In this document: in pieces, positions 42,750-53,935 of the stretch
How positions within the stretch are numbered: position 1 is the first letter of the stretch
How the letters are laid out: every line of letters begins with the position of its first letter
Assembly: GCA_023548195.1 (NCBI GenBank)
Contig: JAJHZJ010000268.1
Coordinates: 2,953,266-3,017,265, forward strand
Origin: Bettongia penicillata ogilbyi
Lineage: Eukaryota; Chordata; Mammalia; Diprotodontia; Potoroidae
DNA length: 64,000 bases
Direction of reading: 5' to 3'
Notes under the pieces: generated by a model
What the model was told of the DNA's origin: nothing
The model's input: the letters and a program-made list of their open reading frames with translations, nothing else
The model's database searches: none
Translations under genes and position numbers: made by a program

Positions 42750-43685
42750 AACACAAGTAGCCAATGTTGGGGCGTGGTAGAACTCAGGTGTGTGTCTTGG
42801 AGAGAAATGAGACATGGCTTGCCCTCCTCAAATTAAGAATCTAGAAAGAACCAACCAAACAGAAGAAGAAGTCACAGGGGCAAAGTGTATTCCCAGTGTG
42901 TGAATTCTAGACTAGAATGAGGTTTCAGGATGAAGAGGTATGGCATGGTAGGGGAAGTCTGGAATACAAACTGGTGCCTTCTCTTTAACTTTGAGTCTTA
43001 GATACTTAGAGCTCTAGGAAGTTAAATGTCCTGGTCAAAAAGTTAGTTCTCTTGGTTTCAAGTCTGGCTCTTAATCCACTATGCCAAACTCCTTCTTACT
43101 CAATCCAGATGCTTAGAAAGTCCTCTACAGTAAGACTTCAACATTATTTTACATTATTGCCCTTTTTTACTCTATTTTTAGCTATGCTAGATTACTAAAC
43201 CTTACCTGATTTTGATTTGCCATCTCCTAACTCTGTGTCCTTGTGGAGGCTATTCCTTCTAGTGACATCCTGATCCTTAATGCTTTCAACTACCTGAAAG
43301 TGTTCTCTTCTGCAAATTTTTCTAGAGCACATTATCTACACACTTCCTTTATCACCATCACATACTACTTATATTTTTTGTATGCATGTTATTTCTTCTC
43401 TTGTTGAATGCTCAATTCATAATTCCAACCCCCAATTCTCCATGATAAAGAGAAAGGGAGACCCAATATGGTAGATACCCTTCCTCCCATCCTTTTGACT
43501 TCACAAGATATCAACAGAGCACTTTCATAGTTATCCCTCATTCATTAAATGGCCAGCCCATTTTTTTCTCCTCAGATAGATAGAGAGAAATCTTTATTTC
43601 TGTCTATCTGTATATGATGGCATCCTTACACCACTTTTTCTGCTTTATTCTTCCTCTATACTTTAGTTTGCTTATACCCCAAATG
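42750..43685. other. Unassigned stretch
   Basis: No gene or confident repeat is seen. A short reversed SINE remnant around 43.0-43.1 kb (TAAATGTCCTGGTCAAAAAG) is possible. Confidence 0.3.
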
Positions 43686-43689
43686 CAAC

Positions 43690-44990
43690 TCTTCTTTGTC
43701 CTTTTAATTCATTTTCTACTTCAATTCTTTATAGACTGAAATATTTCATGATTCATAGCCATACAACATCATTGGAAGATTATAACAGTTTTTTTTCATT
43801 TTTTTTTTAAAGTTGGGCCTTCATTTTTAAAAGATGCTTGGGATCATTAGAAAAAATGTACTGGAAAAGTTCTCAAAAACCATGTAGCCTATCTTCCTTC
43901 TGTGTAATCTTGGTCTAGCTCACTGTCCATTTGAAGCAACTGGTTTAGATATATTCTGATGGGCAAGATCTATACATGATCTCGCATACTGTACATAACA
44001 ATAATCTGGATAATAGAGATTGTTCATACATTATATAAATAATTATGGACAATGAGGTCAAACCCTTTTGAGTAATGGATCTCATTTAGGAAGTTCTGCA
44101 ATGTTCCAGGGATGGATAAAATCAGCCTGCTATTTATATCTAGAATGAACCAGAGAATTCAAACAGCTATAAGGATTCCTCCTTTAGCTTGGATTATTTG
44201 TTGAGCTTCTTTTTTAAACAGTGTCAAATAGTTTGATAAGCAAATTTATGCCTTACTTCCTTTTATTTTCAGAGTAGAATGTAAATTAAAGTTGTATGTT
44301 ATGTCTTACAAGGTACATCATAATGGTGAACATAATATGGAAGATAGCTCATTGGAGGTAAGAACCTAAAGTGACATTCTAATCTACTGAATTGAATGCT
44401 TTTTAAAGTCATCAAACAACAAGAACAATGAGATATTGTTTCCTCTACAATTTCAGTTATTTCTTTGACTGTTAGTATGGAGTCTGCTATGGAAGCTTGT
44501 TTGTTAAAATACTATTATTCCCTTCTTGGTATTCTCATAAAGGATGCTTTTCATGCATATTCAGATTATTTTCAAAATTTTTATCTAGGTGAGAACTAGA
44601 CATAGCCAATAATGATTAATATTTCCTTAATCATATTTTTGATAATGTCTGAGATGCTTTCTACATCTTTGTCATCCTTCCCCATTTTTACAAACTTTAA
44701 GGACCAATCCTTCCTTATTTCCAATATTGTGTCAATTCTGGTATTGCTCTTTCTGAAGTACTTTTTGCAGTCTAATTCCTATTAGCATATTAGTTTCTTT
44801 GTTTCCATTTAAACTTCCTCTAGAAACATTCTTGGGATGGTGGTTAGAATCCAAACATGGTAACTCCAATATCCTTGATGGTTAAAGTTTGTTATAAAAA
44901 TACTTATAGATCTTTTCCATTGTTCATGTTTTATACCTTCTCTTTCAATTTCATACCATTGAAAACCCTTGGTAATAACTTTGCTTCATT
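43690..44990 (-). mobile_element. RTE-like LINE, RT domain
   Basis: On the minus strand SIADSILTVKEITEIVEE is followed by a frameshifted KSIQFS block. This matches the RTE RT segment 'TxDxIxTVKQIxEkxxE...FVDFKKAFDSVD'. Further along a QADFIHPWNIAELP frame near 44.12 kb matches the catalytic 'YADDIxLxSxxxxxLQxLL' position, with the second D replaced by F. The order of motifs supports one decayed copy on this strand. Confidence 0.55.
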
Positions 44991-45059
44991 AGATCTCTCA
45001 CCACAATTTCTTTTAACTCTGATGTGATAGGACTACATTTTGAGTCTTCATATGTTCAG

Positions 45060-45500
45060 TTCTGTGTGCACCATTTTAGGAAGGGCATTGACCAAATGGA
45101 AAGCAAAGTAACTGTTCAGTGGTGGAGATCCAGGATGGAGAAGGGCCAAGAGATCATACCCAATGAGCAACAGTTGAAGGAAATGGAGATGGGGGAATGA
45201 TAGCCATCTTCAAATATTTTGAAGGGGTTAGATTTCTTCTGTTTGGTCTCAGGGTGAGAGTTACAAAGAGGCAAATTTAATCTTATACTCACAGAAAAAT
45301 TTCATCAGAATTAGAACTATATCAAAATAGAATAGGCTGCCTCAGAAGACAGAAGCTTTCCCTTCATTGCAGGACTTCTAGCAAAGGCTGGTAATAACTT
45401 GTCAGACATATTGCTACAAAGATTCATTTTCATGTGTGAATTAAACTCAATGGCCACTGAGATCCTTTTCTGTGTAGAAATTCTGTGATTCCTACTACTT
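45060..45500 (+). mobile_element. CR1/L3 LINE 3' region
   Basis: GAAGGGCATTGACCAAATGG, AACAGTTGAAGGAAATGGAG, GATAGCCATCTTCAAATATT, AGAGGCAAATTTAATCTTAT and AATAGAATAGGCTGCCTCAG run in the order of the CR1/L3 terminal region. It ends at AAATTCTGTGATTCC, the short repeat unit that terminates CR1-type LINEs. Confidence 0.75.
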
Positions 45501-45589
45501 GCCTAAGAATAGTCTATGCTCCAAAAGCAAGATTAATTCATGATCCTAAAATTTGTTCACACAATTATATTCACAAGGCATGAACTTTC

Positions 45590-45725
45590 TGTTCCTTCCT
45601 CCCCTACCCCCATATTAACTATTCTTTAAGGATCATCCCAAGTTTCATCTCTTCCACGAAGCCTTCTTTGACCATCTGTGCTCATAATATTCTTTCATTT
45701 GAGCTCTAGGATTACTTATTTTCTA
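45590..45725 (+). mobile_element. L2-like LINE 3' fragment
   Basis: TTTAAGGATCATCCCAAGTT, TCATCTCTTCCACGAAGCCT and TCTTTGACCATCTGTGCTCA are the C-terminal/3' words of an L2-type element. Confidence 0.6.
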
Positions 45726-45727
45726 AG

Positions 45728-46265
45728 TTAATCAACCAATTCATCTACAAACATTTATTTAGTGCTTAATATTTACCAGGTGCCAAAAGGATTTGGCAAT
45801 ATAAAGACAAAAAAGAAACGGAAAGTCAGTCTGGAAGAATCACAGAGTAATTGGGGTGGGGGAGTGATATTCAATAAGAGATAGGTTGAGGCTAGGTTGT
45901 GTAGGACTTCAAAAGCTACAATGGGAAATTACATTTTATCCTAGAAGCAATAGGAAGTCATTGCAGTTGACTGAGTAGGAGACTAATGTGGTTAAATCCT
46001 GTACTTAAAGAAAATTACTTTGGCAACAGTGTTTAGCATGGACTGTAGTTAGGGAAAGACTTTAGGCAAGAAAATTCATTAGGAGGCTATTGCAATAATC
46101 TAGGTAAGAGATGAAGAAGTCTGAACTAAGTATTGGATAGAAGGGGTTGGATGAGAAAAATGTTTTTTAAGGTAGAAATAGCAAGAGCTGCCAACTTATT
46201 GGCTATATGGGGTGAGAAAGAGTAAGAAGTCGAGAGTAATGATGAAATTATCAAACTGGGAGAAT
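45728..46265 (-). mobile_element. L2 LINE 3' half
   Basis: The reversed tail is ACAAACATTTATTTAGTGCT, TACCAGGTGCCAAAAGG. Then GAGGCTAGGTTGTGTAGGAC, AAGCAATAGGAAGTCATTGC, TAGGAGGCTATTGCAATAAT and CTATATGGGGTGAGAAAGAG follow ORF2 in reverse. The middle of the tail is deleted. Confidence 0.8.
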
Positions 46266-46324
46266 GGATGATGGAATCCTCAAAAGCACTCCTCCAATGC
46301 ATAACACATAATATCTGTTGATTG

Positions 46325-46432
46325 ATTGAATAGAAATAGGTAAAGAGAAGAGAGAAGAGATAGGAGAGAGAGAAAGGAGGAGAGACAGAGAGGCAGAGAG
46401 AGACAGAGAGACAGAGAGAAGATGAGAGAGAA
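46325..46432 (+). repeat. (GA)n-rich purine tract
   Basis: GAGAGA and AGACAGAGAGGCAGAG units, almost pure purine. The minus strand reads as a Ser/Leu-rich artefact frame. Confidence 0.92.
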
Positions 46433-46689
46433 TACAGTTTATAGAAAAAGCTAAGAGGGGATGGAATAAAGTATACATAAGGAAGGGATGGCTTTGACAA
46501 AGGGGAGGGATGTCTCTTTGTCAGAGACTAGGGGAAAGGAGAAGAGATTAGAATATGATGTCAAGGAGTTTTGAAATGAAGAGAATTAGAGAAGAGGGAT
46601 CTCATTTCAAATGGCCACAACATTTTCACTAAAGCAGATATAGCATGACCTTGGGGGGATTGGGCGTAGGTAAATGTACTTCCAGATAT

Positions 46690-47495
46690 GGTTAGGGGAA
46701 AACTTCAAAATAGTTTTTGAGCTGAGTCTTGATGGAAACCAAGTTTCCAGGAGATTAAGATAAAGTGGAGGATCATTCTTGGAATAGGGAACAATCAATG
46801 AAAAGACTTGAAGGTGGTAAATGGAGTATCATGTGGAGAACATCAAAAAGGTCAGTATAACTGACCCTGGAATGCATGGATGGGAATTTTGTTGGATTCA
46901 GGTTGTAAAGATGTGTAAATGTCAGAGGATTTTTATATTTGATCCTGGAGGAGGGAGCCACTAGTGTTTATTGAGTAGGGTAACCTAGTAGGTCTTGAGA
47001 TTTAGGAAAATCACTTGTGCAACCACATGAAGGACGTCTGAGAGTGGGGAGACACTTGGGATAAGGAGAGACTATTACCATAGTCCAGGAAACAGGTGAA
47101 TGAAGGTCTCAGCTAGGTAATGGTGGTGTAAGTGGAAAGAGGAGGATGTATGCAACAGATATTGTGAAGGAATGGACAGATTTGGCAAGTAAATAGCTAT
47201 ATGGGGTGAGTGAGAGTGAGATGTTGAGCATAATCCTGTATAGTTGGGTGACTGAAAGGTGGTTGGTACCTTTGATTAAAATAGGGAAGTTTGAAAGAAG
47301 TATTGTTCTTTTTTTGGGGGGGGGGATGGATAATGAATTCTATTTCAGTTATGTTAAGCTTGAGATGCTTCTGGCCATCCAGACCAAATCATCCAGTAGG
47401 CAGGTGGTGATGAGGAGCTGGAACATGGTACAGAGACTCATCTACGTAGAGGTGACAATTAAACTCATGGGAGCTTAGTAGGTCAACTAGAAAAA
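46690..47495 (-). mobile_element. L2 LINE, about 0.8 kb, RT to C-terminus
   Basis: GAGCTGAGTCTTGATGGAAA, GATCATTCTTGGAATAGGGA, GTGTAAATGTCAGAGGATTT, GAGGGAGCCACTAGTGTTTA, CATAGTCCAGGAAACAGGTG, ATAGGGAAGTTTGAAAG and CATCCAGACCAAATCATCCA run the length of the L2 ORF2 second half in reverse. It ends near AACTCATGGGAGCTTAGTAG. This is the longest continuous L2 in the window, with many stops and a G11 run near 47320. Confidence 0.88.
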
Positions 47496-47669
47496 GAGTG
47501 TAGACACAAAAGCGAAGATACAGAACAGTCTTTTACTGTTATTTATTTATTCACATGTATGAAGATTTCCTCCCCAATTTGTCTGCAAGCCTATCGAAGG
47601 TAGGGATAGTGATCTATTTGTTGTTTTTATTTTTTTGCCTTCGTGTCAAAAAACATCCTTAGTAAGTGT

Positions 47670-47815
47670 AGGGACCATAGCACAGTGTAAACAACACAGG
47701 ATGGGGAGGTAAGGGATATGGGTCTAGACTGGGTTCCATAAACTAATTCAGAAAAAGAGAAGAAACTAGTTGATTTGCAAGGTCCCTTAAAGCACTAACT
47801 TCCTATAATTCTGTT
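47670..47815 (+). mobile_element. SINE with CR1/L3-like tail, decayed
   Basis: ACCATAGCACAGTGTAAACA, GGTCTAGACTGGGTTC and GCAAGGTCCCTTAAAGCACT, ending in TATAATTCTG. Confidence 0.55.
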
Positions 47816-47899
47816 GAGCTCAAGATGGTTAGTGTCCCTGACACAAATCTTCCTAAAATATCGCCCTTCACAAATGAATTGATTCTGTATATTGTATGG

Positions 47900-48290
47900 G
47901 GAAGTGGGGAAGGAGGGGGTTTCTTTCTTATCTTTTCTTTTATTATTAAATTTTGAATTTGGCAATCTGCATCCTTTTATCCTCCTAGTGCTTTTAATTA
48001 GATAGTAGAATTTAAAAATAGGGCCCCAAGTATATTAAGAAAGTTGTAGTGGGGATTATGTGGGACAGCTGGTCCGCTTCTGATTTGAGAGGGCTTTTCT
48101 TTTTTCTTTTTTTTATTCTGTCATCTGAACTTTGCTTTGGTAATGCTGCAAATTAGCAGCTATTCATTCTTTAATGAACAAGGGTTCATGTAAATTTCAA
48201 CTATGAATAGGCAATCAGGATCGCTTTGGGCATAATAGGTTATTTACCAGGCTGGGATTTCAATTTTGAACTCTTCCCTTCTTTAAAGAC
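47900..48290. other. Candidate conserved non-coding element
   Basis: The block is repeat-free. It contains GCTTTTAATTAGATAGTAGA, TGCTGCAAATTAGCAGCTAT, CATTCTTTAATGAACAAGGG and GACAGCTGGTCCGC. Homeodomain-type TAATTA/AATTAG cores and an E-box are packed closely, with a short palindrome GCTGCAAATTAGCAGC. Conservation is inferred, not measured. Confidence 0.35.
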
Positions 48291-48499
48291 TCACATATAT
48301 AATTTTGCAGCCATCTAATTACATATGTATATACTTACCAGATAGATAGTGCAGTTATGACTATATCTGCTCTAAACTGTTGTATGAAAAGAGTAGGCAA
48401 AAGCTCAGCATACCTGGAAAGACCTGGGGATGAAATGTTGGAACCATAGGAGTATTAACATTGTGTAAAAGTCAGCAGGCTTTTGGGGGGAAAATGTAC

Positions 48500-48790
48500 T
48501 GGGAGGGATCATGGTGAAAAGAGATTTGGATTGGGTCAGTACATCAAAGTTCCACTCCAGGCTCTGCAGCTAATTTTCTGTATGTTTGTGGCCAATAACT
48601 GTAAGAGCTCACTTAAGATCCCAGAACCTGGATTCAGGAGACCCTCGGTTCCAATCATACCTTACACTTACTAATTGTATGACCTTGGGAAAGTCCCTCT
48701 GGGCAACTCTCTCACAGAGTTGTGAGGAACAAATGAAATAATATGCGTATTAAGTACTTTGTTCATCTAAAAGTGCTATATAATTGATAG
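48500..48790 (+). mobile_element. Two abutting SINE fragments
   Basis: GGATCATGGTGAAAAGAGAT starts a decayed SINE. A second begins near 48.61 kb with CAGAACCTGGATTCAGGAGA, TTGTATGACCTTGGGAAAGT, CAGAGTTGTGAGGAACAAAT and a CORE tail. Confidence 0.65.
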
Positions 48791-49015
48791 CAATTATATT
48801 TATATAATTTTTTACAATAGAAAAAGGGACAGATCATAAACCATATACTATCTCACTTGAACAATAACTCTGAAATAGAGTTTAAACATTATTCTCAATG
48901 TAGAGTTGAATAAACTGAGACTCAGAGAAAGACAAGCAACTTACTCATTTTAAAACATTTGGTTAAATATCCAAGTTTGGATTTATTACCATCTTTTCTG
49001 CCTCAAATCTATATT
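48791..49015 (-). mobile_element. MIR-like SINE
   Basis: TACTATCTCACTTGAACAAT, AATAAACTGAGACTCAGAGA and AAGCAACTTACTCATTTTAA are reversed MIR words. The tRNA-like end is diverged. Confidence 0.6.
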
Positions 49016-49054
49016 ACCTCATAATACCTACTTTGCTTTATAAAAAGTGGTTGG

Positions 49055-49310
49055 ACTAAGCAGCATAAGACAGTGGAAAGAAAGTTGGATTTACAGTCAG
49101 AAATTGTGCATTTGGATACTTACATGGCATATGACAATGGGAAAGATGCAACTTTGTGAGCATCAGTTTTCTCACCTGTAAAATGGAAATAGCAATACCT
49201 ATGGCATTTGCCTTATTAAGTGGATGTGAAGTTAAATAAGATAAGAAATATAGTGTTTTGCAAACTTTAAAGGGCTATAGAAATGTCTACTACTGTTAAG
49301 TCTAACAACT
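49055..49310 (+). mobile_element. CORE-SINE
   Basis: GCATAAGACAGTGGAAAGAA, AGTTGGATTTACAGTCAGAA, CAGTTTTCTCACCTGTAAAA and TTTTGCAAACTTTAAAGGGC. Full head-to-tail order. Confidence 0.75.
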
Positions 49311-49314
49311 ATAA

Positions 49315-51060
49315 ATTCAGTACTATTTCTGCTATATTAAATTGCTATAAGACTCTTTCCAGTTTTGATACCCTATACCCATATACTATTGCAATTGGAA
49401 GGAAATATAATTAGTCTTTGATTAGTTACAAAAGAAATGGAGAAATTGGGATTCCTGGTTATTTTAGAAGAATTTCATTAGGTGGCTGTGTTTTGTGATG
49501 TTGAGAAAAAGACATTATCAGAAAAATGTAAGGAAGTGAGGTCCCTACATGGTATTGAGACTATAAGTGAGCGAAGCATGTGGCACTGAATCTTTTAATG
49601 AGAGATAAGTTAAGTATTAGCAGTACGGAGTCTGAGCACAACTGCATACTACATTCCACCACCCCTCAGGCTGTTCCTTATTACCTTTTTCTCTCCAAGT
49701 TCAAAGACAGTCTAGTGGGTATGTATGTTTCAGATATTACAAAAAAAAAATTGTAGAAACACCTTCTTAAATCAATTCATTCCCACCTGTGCTTGAATTG
49801 GGAAGAAAAAAAGTCTGTTCCTTGAGTAAGCTTCTCCTCTCTATATCCCAAACTGTGCATTTATAAGCTTAAGCATAAATCATAGTTAATGGCCTTACAC
49901 TTTAATAGCTTTATCAAGTTTTGTAAAAATATGGATAGGCATTAAGCAAGGTATACGAGGCTACAATGTGACTTGCATTTGGGAGCTGAGTCTAGCCTTT
50001 TCTTCTTTACATGTTAAAGGCAACAACAGGAAGAAACTTATTATTGCAGGTAAAAAGGAAGTGGAGACTCCTGGGACAGTGTTCTTGGAGACACAGGAAA
50101 GCACAGAGACTTTGGCCTGGATTGTGTCAATTTCACCAACCAGGCACCTGCTGTTTCGTCTGAATGGCTGGACCCCTTTATCTGATCCCAGTCTGCCTCC
50201 AATCCTTATTTAATAATGGGCTCCAGTTCTGGTCTGATCAGTATATCACTTTGGCTTACAATTTGATCAACTCCACTGTCCCCTGCCTGCATCCATCAGG
50301 CAAATAATGCCCGCACACCAGTTCTGTTTGTGAAGACTTACCCTGGAGAAAGTAGTGGAATGTGCTCTTTCCTTTTGCATCTTGGAGTCAAAGTTTCTCC
50401 CTAGATGCAAGTTCCCACAAAGGTCAAAAGTTCCCCCAAATCATAATGATCTAAGACTGTCCTAAGGAGTTCATAGACATTCTAGATGGAGTCCCACCCT
50501 CATTTCAATGACGCTCTCTGGACAAGGCATTACCAAGAATATGTTTACTTGAGACAAAAGTCAACTGGTCTTAGGAAAGGGGTTCATGGAAGCATAGGTG
50601 CTTAGCCGATAACTAAGAAATAGTGACATAAGTACCCAACAATAAAGGGATAAAATTGTTCTGGGAAAAAAGAAAACCATTTTTCCAGAGTCTAGCCAAC
50701 TGGGGTTGGAGTGGATAGTAGTCTCCATCAGAGGGAGACATTGCAATGAGACTTTGGGGATGACAGTTCAGAGACATTGGTGCTACATGGAGGCAACGAA
50801 CCCATGAGGTTAGGCTGTAAGTGGATATACATGAATGGTGATCACATAAGGATCAGCAACACAACTTGATGATAGCTCCCTTGGACAAAGCCCAGTCCAC
50901 TCCACACTAGTTATGGATCTAAGCATTATGCTGACAGGTACCTCCCACACAACCATTTTTATTTCTTGTTCTTATATTTTTAGGTCCACTCTTTGGTATA
51001 GATATATAGAAAAGGTTTAAAGAAACACAATGACTTGAGAATAAAATAAAAGAGATTATA
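49315..51060. other. Long stretch without confident repeat or gene
   Basis: 49.74-49.96 kb (CATTTATAAGCTTAAGCATA, ACACTTTAATAGCTTTATCA) might be conserved non-coding DNA. 50.0-50.9 kb is moderately GC-rich. Short frames such as 49968-50213 show no domain. Confidence 0.4.
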
Positions 51061-51061
51061 A

Positions 51062-51225
51062 GTATGGTAGAATGGAGCAAACAACAAGCTTTAGCAGGCC
51101 CTGGTTTTGAGACTTGGCTCAGCTGTTTATTACTTTGGACAAGTCATTTACTTCCTGAGCTTTAATTGTAAAACAAGGGGTTGGACAAGATAATCTCTGA
51201 GGTCCCTTTCAGCACTAAATCTCAC
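51062..51225 (+). mobile_element. SINE with CR1/L3-like tail
   Basis: GTTTTGAGACTTGGCTCAGC, TTTGGACAAGTCATTTACTT and GGGTTGGACAAGATAATCTC, ending in CTTTCAGCACTAAATCTC. Confidence 0.75.
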
Positions 51226-51245
51226 TCTCCTAAGCATTTCTCATT

Positions 51246-51470
51246 TGTTGTTCAGTCACGTACAACTCCCATTTGGAATTTTCTTTGCTGGAGCAAAGTT
51301 TTGCTATTGTGTAGAGGAGAAAACCAAGGCAAAAAGACTCAGTGACTTGCCCAGGATCACATAGCTGTTATTAAGTGTCTGAGGCTGGATTTGAACTCAG
51401 GAAGATGATTCTTCTTGAGTCTAGGTCTGGTACTTTATCTACTGGATACCAAGCCACCCTTCTTTTCAAG
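51246..51470 (-). mobile_element. tRNA-derived SINE, full length
   Basis: The reversed order is TGTTGTTCAGTCACGTACAA, CCATTTGGAATTTTCTTTGC, GAGTGACTTGCCCAGG-like, GAGGCTGGATTTGAACTCAG, GGTCTGGTACTTTATCTACT and GGATACCAAGCCACCC. Same family as 5.64 and 41.77 kb. Confidence 0.85.
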
Positions 51471-51629
51471 CTTCAGAGTTGGAGAAATGTGCATGTATGC
51501 TGGAGCTCACAGCACAGTATTGCTTCTTTTCACCCTCTTACCCCTACTTAGCTTTTAATTAAAAAAAAAAACTTCAATAATATGTACATAAACCTCACCA
51601 TATATAAACATAGATGCATTATAGTCTAA

Positions 51630-51890
51630 ATAATAATAGCTAACACTTATAATGACTGCTTTGTGCCAGACACTGTGATGAGTTTTTCTTTTAATAAATA
51701 TCATCTCATTTGATCCTTTCAACAACCTAGAAAGTAGATACTATTATTATGAGAATCATTGTTGTTATCTTTATTTTATAAATGAGGAACTAAAGCAAAT
51801 AGAAATTATGTGGCTTGCTCAGGGTTATAGTTAATAAGTGCCTGAAGCAGGTCCAGTGCTCTATCCACTGTACCACCTAACTGCCCACTA
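51630..51890 (-). mobile_element. MIR/CORE-SINE with marsupial-type head
   Basis: AATAATAGCTAACACTTATA, TATCATCTCATTTGATCCTT, GTGGCTTGCTCAGGGTTATA and GTGCTCTATCCACTGTACCA followed by CCTAACTGCCC. The head is complete. Confidence 0.85.
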
Positions 51891-51899
51891 TAATATACA

Positions 51900-52220
51900 T
51901 TATATTAGATAATAATCTAGAGTGAAGAATCAGGAAACCTGGGTTTGAGTCGTGACCCTTCCACTAACTGTGTGCCCTTGGACAAGTCATCTAACTTTCA
52001 TTTCCTTTTATCTTACGTCTATAATTATTTGTACATTGCCTATTAAGTACCTACTGTGTTCCAAGGGCTATTATTATAGCTACTGGAGATAACAATATAA
52101 AGAATGAAAAAATGCCTACACACTGTAGGGAGTAGAAGTATATATAATATTAATATAAAGTGAATTAATATAAAATAGTTACATAAAGAATTTGGGAGGG
52201 AGGGCATTAGCAGTTGGGGA
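51900..52220. mobile_element. SINE fragment (+) then L2 3' end (-)
   Basis: GGAAACCTGGGTTTGAGTCG with TGGACAAGTCATCTAAC is a plus-strand SINE middle (51.90-52.01 kb). ATTAAGTACCTACTGTGTTC with TAGCTACTGGAGATAACAAT and CATTAGCAGTTGGGGATATC is a reversed L2 3' region (52.03-52.22 kb). Confidence 0.65.
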
Positions 52221-52225
52221 TATCA

Positions 52226-52290
52226 GTCATTAGCAAAATGCCTGACACACAATAATCACTTACTATATGCTTATTGACTCGAATGATATA
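52226..52290 (+). mobile_element. L2 LINE 3' terminus
   Basis: CATTAGCAAAATGCCTGACA, then CACAATAATCACTTACTATA and TGCTTATTGACTCGAATGA. Confidence 0.7.
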
Positions 52291-52589
52291 ACTTTTTGCT
52301 AACTCATTTAAAAAATAAGAGTTAGGCTAAAAAAACTTGAATACCTTCCAGATCTGAAATTCAATGATTCTTCATAGTTAAGCATGAAAATAACCAACAA
52401 AGTTACTAGATTTGAATATCAGAATAGGATTAATATTTGTGCTATATATGGAATGAAATCCTTTGAGATTATTTGTTATTTTCAAAGCTATTATACATGG
52501 CCTTTTTCTATAATTATGTTTCATTTTCTTCATCTATGAAATGAATGTCTGGCTCAGAATATAATGGATATAGTTAGGCTATAGCAACT

Positions 52590-53100
52590 AATCTATAAAG
52601 TAGAAGCCTTATAACAGGTAAAAACATTGGGCTCCTGATCACCTCAACTACTAATCAACTGGATGATCCTGGTCAAGTAAGTTTTCCTCCGTGGGCCTCA
52701 GTTTCTTCACTTGTGAAATGAAGCAACTAGTCTAGATGATCACATCATCAATCGTCATGATTGTCACCATAGATTTAGTTAGAAGGGAGCTTGGAGGTCA
52801 TTTAGTCCAACTCTCTCCAAGGGTCCATTCCAGCTCTAAATGTAGCTTTGGTGCATATTCCAAAGAATAATGGGTGTACAGCTAAGTGGTCTCAGACTCC
52901 TACTAACCGTGTGATCCTGGACAAGTCACTTAACCCAATTGCCTCCAAAATCAAACCACAATAACAAACACTGTTCTTGCAATCAAAAGCCTTAGATTCA
53001 AGTCCTGTCTCTGACGTTAGCAATATGATGTTGGGCAAGTCAGTTTAACCCCTCTAAACTTCATTTTTCCACTTTGTAAAAATAAAAATGGTGATCCTAG
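52590..53100 (+). mobile_element. Three consecutive plus-strand SINEs
   Basis: First, 52.59-52.85 kb: AACTGGATGATCCTGGTCAA, TCAGTTTCTTCACTTGTGAA, then a tail. Second, 52.86-52.98 kb: GTACAGCTAAGTGGTCTCAG, GTGTGATCCTGGACAAGTCA and an A/C-rich end. Third, 52.98-53.10 kb: TTAGATTCAAGTCCTGTCTC and GGGCAAGTCAGTTTAACCCC. All lack parts of their heads. Confidence 0.7.
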
Positions 53101-53431
53101 CTTTGGTTTGTTTTTGGTATGTATGTATATGTTTATGTGAAGACACAGGTTTGTTGTACTATTAGTACTAGTTAGAATAATACAACTTACATTTACATAG
53201 CATTTATAGGTAAGTTATTACTATTAGAGCTTTGAGCTCCCTGTAGGTCAATGAAAGTCAATATTAAAAATTGCAGTGGTAGGGAATTTTTTTCAAAGTA
53301 TATACTGTCAGTCTTGCAGAAAGAAAAGAATAGGACTGTGTTGTCTGATCTTTAGACTGATCCTTTGGTTTACTTTGATAACCAATCATCCTTAATATTT
53401 TCTATTAATATGATAAAAGAATGTGCTGCCA

Positions 53432-53708
53432 GCCAGGCTTGGTGGCACACACCTGGAATTGCCTACTACCTGGGAAGCTGAGGTTGGTGGTTCTTTTGAG
53501 TTCAGGAGATCTGAACTAAAGTGGGCTAAGTCAATGAGAGGGGTCAGCTGTAACATGGTGATCCTGCCAGAATAGATTGCCTATGGAGAGCAAACTGTCC
53601 CAGATGGGAAACTGAGGAGTCAAAGGTCCTGCACCAATCAAATTGAGTAGGAAGCTATAAGAAGCCTATGCACTTCTAGCCTGGATGATTAAAGGAGACC
53701 CTGTCTTT
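53432..53708 (+). pseudogene. 7SL (SRP) RNA retropseudogene, near full length
   Basis: The 5' Alu domain is visible as GCCAGGCTTGGTGGCACACA, CCTGGAATTGCCTACTACCT and GGGAAGCTGAGG. The S domain, which is missing from Alu and B1 SINEs, is also present: ACATGGTGATCCTGCCAGAA, TAGATTGCCTATGGAGAG and GTCCCAGATGGGAAACTGAG. The 3' Alu-domain strand is CTTCTAGCCTGGATGATTAA and GAGACCCTGTCTT. An A7 tract follows (53709-53715). Functional 7SL is part of the signal recognition particle that targets ribosomes to the ER. Here the many substitutions in invariant stems and the A tail indicate a retroposed, inactive copy. Confidence 0.9.
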
Positions 53709-53789
53709 AAAAAAATACTGGCAACTTAAGTCCTTTACTTTTTAGAAAAAAATTGAAAATTTATGTTCCTGTAACATGATCCAGTAATA

Positions 53790-53935
53790 GTAGGTAGTGT
53801 GGTATACAGAACAAAGAACTTTTAGAGCTAAAATTCCCATTTCTTGCCTCTACTAGGGCATATTGCCTGTATGACACTGGGGAAGTCACTTCATCTCTGA
53901 GTGCTGTAGGAAACTCTCTAAGATTGTAAATTTCA
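53790..53935 (+). mobile_element. SINE fragment
   Basis: GGTATACAGAACAAAGAACT, CCTGTATGACACTGGGGAAG and TCACTTCATCTCTGAGTGC follow SINE order. Sequence to 54.48 kb is unassigned. Confidence 0.6.

Noticed and set aside
53432..53708. Functional 7SL gene, or an Alu-type SINE
   Set aside because: There are many substitutions and an A tail, which argues against a functional gene. The presence of the S domain argues against Alu.
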